The notes under the pieces are model-generated. The model saw only the letters and a list, made by a program, of their open reading frames with translations, had not been told where the DNA came from and made no database searches. From Fidelibacterota bacterium 46_43 (lineage in GTDB: Bacteria; Fidelibacterota; Fidelibacteria; Fidelibacterales; Fidelibacteraceae), in the NCBI GenBank assembly GCA_001509335.1, contig LGGY01000014.1, positions 1 to 12,365 of the forward strand: 12,365 nt of DNA. The letters are read 5' to 3'. The translations under genes and the position numbers were made by a program. Positions 8,527-12,365 of the stretch are shown here, piece after piece (within the stretch, counting starts at the first letter, position 1; each line of letters starts with the position of its first letter).

Positions 8527-9831
8527 ATGAAAAGAATGTTAGTTGTTGTGGCTGTCTTGCTCGCAGCCACCATGGCCTTCGCAGGATGGGACAGTGGGAC
8601 ATCCTTTCCGAACCCGGATGAAAACACTGTCGAATCTTATGGACATGGTGTTGCTGTGGATGGAAACGGCCGGATCTGGTATGGTTCATACTATAAGAGG
8701 GACTCTATCTACGTGCCGGCTCCTGCAGACAGTTTTGTTGCCTGCAGGGCACTGAGGGTTTTCAATCCCGATGGAACACTTGAAACATCAATTAAAACCT
8801 TTGGCCCCCTGGATCCATCCGAAAGCTACTTTGGCTATGAAGTGGATACTTTTTGGTATTCTTTACGTGGCCTGGGCACAACACCCGATGGTGATGTGAT
8901 TGTATCGGTATATGATTCATGGTATGTTCTTGATAAAGATGATTATACCGTGAAACAGTTTGTGAAAATGCCATTTGGCGAGAACTCCATTACCAAGGTT
9001 GCAACTGATGCTGCCGGCAACATGTTTGTGAACATGGTTGTTGCCGGGGGTCAACCCGTCAAGGCGTTTGATCCCGATGGATTCCTCATTGATGATGTGA
9101 TTCCCGGAGATCTGACATCCGGTTATTCAAGAACTGTTGAAGTCTCACCTGATGCAAACGATATCTATTTCTTCAGCTATACAAGTTCTGGTGTTGTGAT
9201 TTTCCACAGTGATGAAGGCCTGGATGGGGATTATACCTCTCAGATTGATACTATTTACGGACTGAATGTAGAATCTGCTGCTTGGTCACCCGACGGATTG
9301 CTCTGGATGGGTGTAAGGCCTCCCAGTGACGTTCCCTTTACTCCCTGCTCTCATATTGCATGGGATCCCACACAAAAAGCTTTCGTGGATTCAATGGTAC
9401 CCGATTCTGCACAAACTATTGGCTGGACCATCTATCCACGGGGTATCGACTTTGCGGATGCAAACACAGCTTATGTGACTTACTTCAATACCTGGGATAA
9501 CAATGGTATCTACAAGTTTGTGAAGTCTCCAGAAGGTATCTGGGAAACTGAAGGTGTTTTTGGACCGAAATCCTTTACACTCAAAGCAAACTATCCCAAC
9601 CCCTTTAACCCTGCCACAACCATCAACTTCAACCTGACGGCTGGCGCCAATGTGAACCTTTCCATCTATGATGTGAATGGTAAACTGGTTGAAACACTGG
9701 TGGATGGTTACCGCGAAGCCGGTGACTATACTTCCACATGGAATGGCTCGAATATCGCCTCCGGTACATATCTGTACAGATTGACAGTCGACGGCCAGTC
9801 CATTACACGGAAAATGACGCTGCTGAAATAA
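8527..9831 (+). CDS. Secreted beta-propeller protein with T9SS type A sorting domain
   Basis: The product is 434 residues. Residues 1-19 are a signal peptide (cleavage after AFA). Residues about 20-345 contain propeller-like repeats (GVAVDGNGRIWYGSYY, GTTPDGDVIVSVYD, VATDAAGNMFVNMV, AAWSPDGLLWMGVRP). Residues about 346-434 are a canonical T9SS type A (Por_Secre_tail-like) domain: YPNPFNPATTINFNL, VNLSIYDVNGKLVETLVDG, then ASGTYLYRLTVDG and terminal TRKMTLLK. In this family the C-terminal domain directs crossing of the outer membrane and is usually removed by the PorU sortase when cargo is attached to the surface. The strong site AAAGGAG at 8514-8520 fixes the start. It is the last gene before a strong terminator. 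I see no enzyme motif, so a binding or structural role is more likely. Confidence 0.88.
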   Translation: MKRMLVVVAVLLAATMAFAGWDSGTSFPNPDENTVESYGHGVAVDGNGRIWYGSYYKRDSIYVPAPADSFVACRALRVFNPDGTLETSIKTFGPLDPSESYFGYEVDTFWYSLRGLGTTPDGDVIVSVYDSWYVLDKDDYTVKQFVKMPFGENSITKVATDAAGNMFVNMVVAGGQPVKAFDPDGFLIDDVIPGDLTSGYSRTVEVSPDANDIYFFSYTSSGVVIFHSDEGLDGDYTSQIDTIYGLNVESAAWSPDGLLWMGVRPPSDVPFTPCSHIAWDPTQKAFVDSMVPDSAQTIGWTIYPRGIDFADANTAYVTYFNTWDNNGIYKFVKSPEGIWETEGVFGPKSFTLKANYPNPFNPATTINFNLTAGANVNLSIYDVNGKLVETLVDGYREAGDYTSTWNGSNIASGTYLYRLTVDGQSITRKMTLLK

Positions 9832-9850
9832 GCAGATCTTCCCGAATCAT

Positions 9851-9880
9851 AAAAAGCCCCGGAATCCCGGGGCTTTTTTA
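9851..9880 (+). terminator. Rho-independent terminator after the propeller genes
   Basis: A perfect 12-bp stem (AAAAAGCCCCGG at 9851-9862 with CCGGGGCTTTTT at 9867-9878) closes on a 4-nt AATC loop. It ends in a T run at 9874-9879, 20 bases after the stop codon. The A run on the left arm means it could also stop transcription from the other strand. Confidence 0.95.
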
Positions 9881-9988
9881 TTTTAATGCATTTTTTTATT
9901 TCTGTATTGTTGATTTTGAATTACATTTTATGTACGTTCACTTGCTTGAGTTCAACAATATTGAATTTGAAAATACTGGGAGTAAATA

Positions 9989-10510
9989 ATGAAGAAATTT
10001 TTGATGTCTGTACTCTGGGTTGCCCTCTTTGCCGGATTGGGTGCAATGTATTACTATCAGACAACATTTGATGCCCGCATCAATTCTATGAATGAAAGAG
10101 CCGGTAAAATTGAAGATAAATATCAGAAATTCACAGACCAGCTCAATGACCTTGAAGTCAAATTTGTGGGCAGAGCGAAACATGTCCGCCAAAATCAGAA
10201 TGATATAAAAGATATCTACAGTAAAATTGAAGATGTGAAAAGAATGCACAGCCAGGATATGTTTTTAATCAATACACGGGTTGATTCCCTGGGGGCTGTT
10301 GTGGATAACAACCTGAATAACCTGGAAACTCAGGTTGAAGCGCTAAGAAAAGTAACCACCAGCCTGAGAGCAATGGCTAACCAGAACCAGATTACTACTA
10401 ATCAGCAAATTCAAAAACTATCCCGCGACCTGGAAGCCCTCCAGAAAAAAGTTGATGATATCGAAGTTTTGGTATTACCCCGTGAAGAAGGCAGTAAAAA
10501 ACGTCGTTAA
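9989..10510 (+). CDS. Small membrane-anchored coiled-coil protein
   Basis: The product is 173 residues, and no family is recognised. Residues about 4-22 form one hydrophobic segment (FLMSVLWVALFAGLGAMYYY) after a short MKK, which looks like an uncleaved signal anchor placing the rest in the periplasm. Residues about 25-160 are highly charged, without Pro, Cys or Trp, and show heptad-like spacing (IEDKYQKFTDQLNDLEVKF, LNNLETQVEALRKV, IQKLSRDLEALQKKVDDIEV), so one or more coiled coils are likely. The tail is basic (EEGSKKRR). Start support is GGGAG at 9978-9982, 6 bases before the ATG. It has its own terminator and no operon partner, which gives no functional hint. An envelope tether or spacer-type protein is possible, but this is a guess from shape only. 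Confidence 0.75.
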   Translation: MKKFLMSVLWVALFAGLGAMYYYQTTFDARINSMNERAGKIEDKYQKFTDQLNDLEVKFVGRAKHVRQNQNDIKDIYSKIEDVKRMHSQDMFLINTRVDSLGAVVDNNLNNLETQVEALRKVTTSLRAMANQNQITTNQQIQKLSRDLEALQKKVDDIEVLVLPREEGSKKRR

Positions 10511-10538
10511 GTCTTATTACATCTCACGTTGATAGATC

Positions 10539-10568
10539 GGGAGCAATGAAATCATTGCTCCCTTTTTT
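10539..10568 (+). terminator. Rho-independent terminator of the coiled-coil gene
   Basis: The stem GGGAGCAATG (10539-10548) pairs with CATTGCTCCC (10553-10562) around the loop AAAT, then runs into six T. It lies 28 bases after the stop codon at 10510. There is no A run on its left side, so it acts on the plus strand only. Confidence 0.93.
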
Positions 10569-10574
10569 ATATCC

Positions 10575-10606
10575 CAAAAAATAAGCCCTTTCAGATGAAA
10601 GGGCTT
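10575..10606 (-). terminator. Rho-independent terminator of the tRNA transcript
   Basis: The stem AAGCCCTTTC (10583-10592) pairs with GAAAGGGCTT (10597-10606) around an AGAT loop. On the minus strand the stem is followed by TATTTTTTGGG, a suitable U tract. It begins 14 bases past the 3' end of the tRNA. Confidence 0.88.
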
Positions 10607-10620
10607 CATAAAAAGGGGAG

Positions 10621-10694
10621 TAGCGAAGCAGGGATTCGAACCCCGGACACGCGGATTATGATTCCGCTGCTCTAACCAACTGAGCTACTTCGCC
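10621..10694 (-). tRNA. tRNA with CAT anticodon, probably elongator tRNA-Met
   Basis: On the minus strand a full 74-nt cloverleaf is seen: acceptor GGCGAAG/CTTCGCT, D arm GCTC-AGTTGGTTA-GAGC, anticodon stem GCGGA/TCCGC with loop ATCATAA (anticodon CAT), variable loop GTGTC, and a T arm with TTCGAAT. The discriminator base is A. The 3' CCA is not encoded; CTCC follows the discriminator. The anticodon stem lacks the three G-C pairs typical of initiator tRNA, so elongator Met is favoured. A tRNA-Ile whose C34 becomes lysidine also reads as CAT and cannot be excluded. The first acceptor pair is G1-U72. Confidence 0.95.
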
Positions 10695-10709
10695 GTCAAA
10701 AAGCCTGAA

Positions 10710-10739
10710 ATAATACGAAATAATTTAAAAAAATTGCAA
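10710..10739 (-). promoter_or_regulatory. Putative tRNA promoter
   Basis: On the minus strand TTGCAA (10739-10734, four of six matches to the -35 consensus) stands 18 bases from TATTAT (10715-10710, five of six to the -10). The predicted start is about 9 nt before the tRNA 5' end at 10694. The region is very AT-rich, so chance matches are possible. Confidence 0.45.
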
Positions 10740-10761
10740 GAACTTTTAATTAGCTTAGGGA

Positions 10762-11352
10762 TTAATACCGTTCGTATAAATCAAGGATGGGATAAAACCG
10801 GACGCGCACTTCCGCCAGGCTTTCCAGGATGGAGACAGGTAGTTCCAGTTCATATACACCAACATACGGTGCCTGTTTTATATAAAGCTGAATATCCGAC
10901 CGGGAAGAGGTCATGATCAACAGCGGTTTGAAGTGATCAAGAAGACTTAATCCATCATGCTGGTTGATTTCCCGAAGATCCAGATATTGCCCGTCAATAA
11001 ATGTGTGTATGATGCGTCCCTGTTCGTCTGTTAGCTCTACCACCGGGATGGTCCGGTAATGTCCTAACTGTATATCCCGCTGCAACTGAAATGGAATATC
11101 GGAATAATCTGCCTGAAAAGTGAGATAGGAATAATTATCATCGCGGGTGTCGACCTGTTGAAAGGGGAGTATGTCTGTGAGTTCTTCAAGCAAATCCGGA
11201 TGGAGCTGATAAGAGACTTCTATGCGAATGGTTCCCCTGTGAGGTCTGTATGGAAGGGTGGTAATGTTCGGTTCGTTGATCTGGATCAGATAGGGATTTA
11301 GCAGTAATTCGTACATGGCCTGACGGGTCGTATTCAAATTCTCCCGTTCCAT
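10762..11352 (-). CDS. C-terminal part of a frameshifted exported protein
   Basis: From the ATG at 11352 this frame encodes 196 residues, but it is open back to 11439, and the extra codons read as natural protein (YILSLQPPAGTTILRF, then NQTEAKLRLDM). With no export signal or ribosome site of its own, it is best read as the downstream part of the gene whose start is at 11716. Skipping one base near 11431 joins the two into a 317-residue product. The sequence is beta-rich and polar (GTIRIEVSYQL, YLTFQADYSD, VGVYELELPV). I recognise no domain, but the join falls where CsgG/TolB-N-like proteins have their GSY strand. It could instead be translated separately from 11352. It is the last protein gene before the tRNA, and no terminator is seen directly after it. 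Confidence 0.6.
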   Translation of the reverse strand: MERENLNTTRQAMYELLLNPYLIQINEPNITTLPYRPHRGTIRIEVSYQLHPDLLEELTDILPFQQVDTRDDNYSYLTFQADYSDIPFQLQRDIQLGHYRTIPVVELTDEQGRIIHTFIDGQYLDLREINQHDGLSLLDHFKPLLIMTSSRSDIQLYIKQAPYVGVYELELPVSILESLAEVRVRFYPILDLYERY

Positions 11353-11353
11353 A

Positions 11354-11716
11354 TCAAGGCGTAATTTGGCCTCGGTCTGGTTGAACCGTAAAATCGTTGT
11401 CCCGGCAGGAGGCTGTAAACTGAGGATATATGGATCCCATCAGGATATACCGGTTCGCCGGATATTGAGGATCCTGATCCCGGAATGTGATGGCTTCGGA
11501 TACAGTGTATTCGGGATGGAGAATCAAACCGGGAAGACGAAATTTTTCCTGGAAAATCATCTCCGTCAATCCCTTTTCCAGCCAGTCCAGAGAAACATCC
11601 CCGGTTTTGTTTTCAAAATCCAAAATATATATTTCTTTGTCTATGGGAGCAGCTGTGCACAGGACCCACCCCATGGTGAGACACATGAGAATACGGGACA
11701 TGATATTTTTTTTCAT
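11354..11716 (-). CDS. N-terminal part of a CsgG/FlgO/TolB-N-like exported protein, frame broken
   Basis: This frame gives 120 residues. Residues 1-23 are a likely signal peptide (MKKNIMSRILMCLTMGWVLC, then TAA). Residues about 28-95 resemble the N-terminal half of CsgG/FlgO/TolB-N-like domains: an IYILDFENKTGD strand and turn, then LDWLEKGLTEMIF as the helix, and YILMGS as a later strand. After about residue 95 the reading becomes unnatural (FTASCRDNDFTVQPDRGQ) and stops at 11354, while the other frame carries plausible protein. Members of this superfamily are usually larger envelope proteins, so the short product is probably an artefact or a broken gene. Upstream is gltX, ending 28 bases before this start. 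The ribosome site is poor (GGGGG at 11725-11721). Confidence 0.6.
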   Translation of the reverse strand: MKKNIMSRILMCLTMGWVLCTAAPIDKEIYILDFENKTGDVSLDWLEKGLTEMIFQEKFRLPGLILHPEYTVSEAITFRDQDPQYPANRYILMGSIYPQFTASCRDNDFTVQPDRGQITP

Positions 11717-11744
11717 AATACCCCCGCAGGGAAATTTGACGTGT

Positions 11745-12365
11745 TTATGTTTGTAAATAATCTAAGGCTTTTTTCAGTCTTCTGATAACGACCTCTTTAC
11801 CCAGAAGTGATAACAGTTGAAAAAGTCCCGGACTGACAGAAAATCCAGTGACCGCCAGCCTTACGGCATGAATTAAAACCGCTGCCTTTTCACGGGCTTC
11901 GTCTGTAATATGGCGAAGGGTTTCTTCCAGATTTTCTGCATCGAAGGGATCAAGCGTTTCCAAAGCTTTAATATAATGGTTTATAAGATCTTGTATCTGT
12001 GGGTGAGCCCAGTGTTTTTTGGCTGCCTCAGGATCGTAGTTTACCGGATCTTTCAATACATAAGATCCAAAGGATACAAAATCTGTAATGAGCTTCATCC
12101 GTGTCTTTAATAAATTGATGGCCTGGTGCAGATAGACTTTTCTGTCTTCTATCTCATCCGCTGATAATAGTCCGGCCTTTATCCATGCCCGGGACACCCA
12201 TGGAAAAAGTTCAGTGGCAGTTTTTCCTGAAATGTGCTGGCCATTGATCCAGATCATTTTCTGCAGATCAAAAATGGCCCCTTTTTTCGATATATCCGTA
12301 ATTTTAAATGTGCGGATCAGTTCATCCGGCGTAAAAATTGTCTGGTTCCCGGATGTCCCCCATCC
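11745..12365 (-). CDS. gltX: Glutamyl-tRNA synthetase, C-terminal part (5' end outside window)
   Basis: The enzyme charges tRNA-Glu with glutamate in the cytoplasm; in bacteria without GlnRS it can also charge tRNA-Gln. The last 206 residues are present and the frame runs off the window edge. The fragment opens with GWGTSGNQTIFTPDELI, the end of the catalytic/stem-contact region, then IFDLQKMIWINGQHI, which matches the conserved FD-x-x-K-L-x-W-x-N-G-x-Y-I block. It ends with SPGLFQLLSLLGKEVVIRR, which matches the PGLF-x-x-L-x-LLGKE pattern of the helical anticodon-binding domain, and then KKALDYL. The HIGH and KMSKS-like motifs would lie outside. The ATG at 12257 is internal: the 36 codons before it are in frame and match the family. 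Full-length GluRS is usually about 460-500 residues, so a little over half is missing. Confidence 0.95.
   Translation of the reverse strand, partial: GWGTSGNQTIFTPDELIRTFKITDISKKGAIFDLQKMIWINGQHISGKTATELFPWVSRAWIKAGLLSADEIEDRKVYLHQAINLLKTRMKLITDFVSFGSYVLKDPVNYDPEAAKKHWAHPQIQDLINHYIKALETLDPFDAENLEETLRHITDEAREKAAVLIHAVRLAVTGFSVSPGLFQLLSLLGKEVVIRRLKKALDYLQT

Noticed and set aside
8501..8530. Nine-codon frame before the secreted propeller gene as a real peptide gene
   Set aside because: There is no ribosome site before 8501 and the strong AAAGGAG lies inside it, placed for the ATG at 8527.
9922..9929. TACATTTT as a Bacteroidota-type -7 box for the coiled-coil gene
   Set aside because: It differs from TAnnTTTG at the last base and the expected -33 TTTG is only TTTC at the right distance; in such AT-rich DNA this is too weak to annotate.
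11366..11785. 139-codon plus-strand frame opposite the exported gene
   Set aside because: It has no ribosome site or recognisable domain, and it overlaps both the exported gene and the gltX end on the other strand, which carry clear protein signals.
12255..12257. ATG at 12257 as the gltX start
   Set aside because: The 36 upstream in-frame codons encode conserved GluRS sequence (IFTPDELI, ISKKGAIFDLQK), so the gene continues beyond the window.

Overview
The window reads as chromosomal DNA from a Gram-negative bacterium of the FCB group. It encodes outer-membrane beta-barrels of the PorV/PorQ type, a TonB-dependent receptor with an N-terminal carboxypeptidase-regulatory-like domain, and secreted proteins ending in type IX secretion (T9SS)-like sorting domains with the YPNPFNP hallmark. 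This mix is typical of Bacteroidota relatives such as Marinimicrobia, Calditrichota, KSB1 and Ignavibacteria. I favour a lineage of that kind, but the sequence alone does not fix the phylum.

Positions 1-7108 (+) form a tight operon: the 3' end of a PorV/PorQ-like barrel gene, a 1082-residue TonB-dependent receptor, a 728-residue secreted protein with a fibronectin III-like domain and a divergent sorting tail, and a second, complete PorV/PorQ-like gene. Gaps are only 12, 11 and 5 bases. The layout suggests an outer-membrane uptake and surface-display module. There is no SusD-like gene beside the receptor.

Positions 7138-9880 (+) look like a second unit. A sigma70-like promoter and strong ribosome site precede a lipoprotein with an IPT/TIG-like domain and a beta-propeller. 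This is followed by a secreted propeller protein with a canonical type A sorting domain, then a strong intrinsic terminator. Positions 9989-10510 (+) encode a small membrane-anchored coiled-coil protein with its own terminator.

On the minus strand, reading from the right edge, are the 3' part of gltX (glutamyl-tRNA synthetase), an exported CsgG/FlgO/TolB-N-like protein split into two frames by an apparent one-base frameshift, and a tRNA with a CAT anticodon followed by a terminator. This terminator faces that of the coiled-coil gene, so the two transcription units converge.

No CRISPR array, insertion sequence, phage or toxin-antitoxin gene was seen. The most useful leads are the frameshifted exported gene, the duplicated PorV/PorQ genes bracketing the receptor, and the largely unrecognised 728-residue secreted protein. 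I see nothing here that clearly amounts to a new defence or mobile system.
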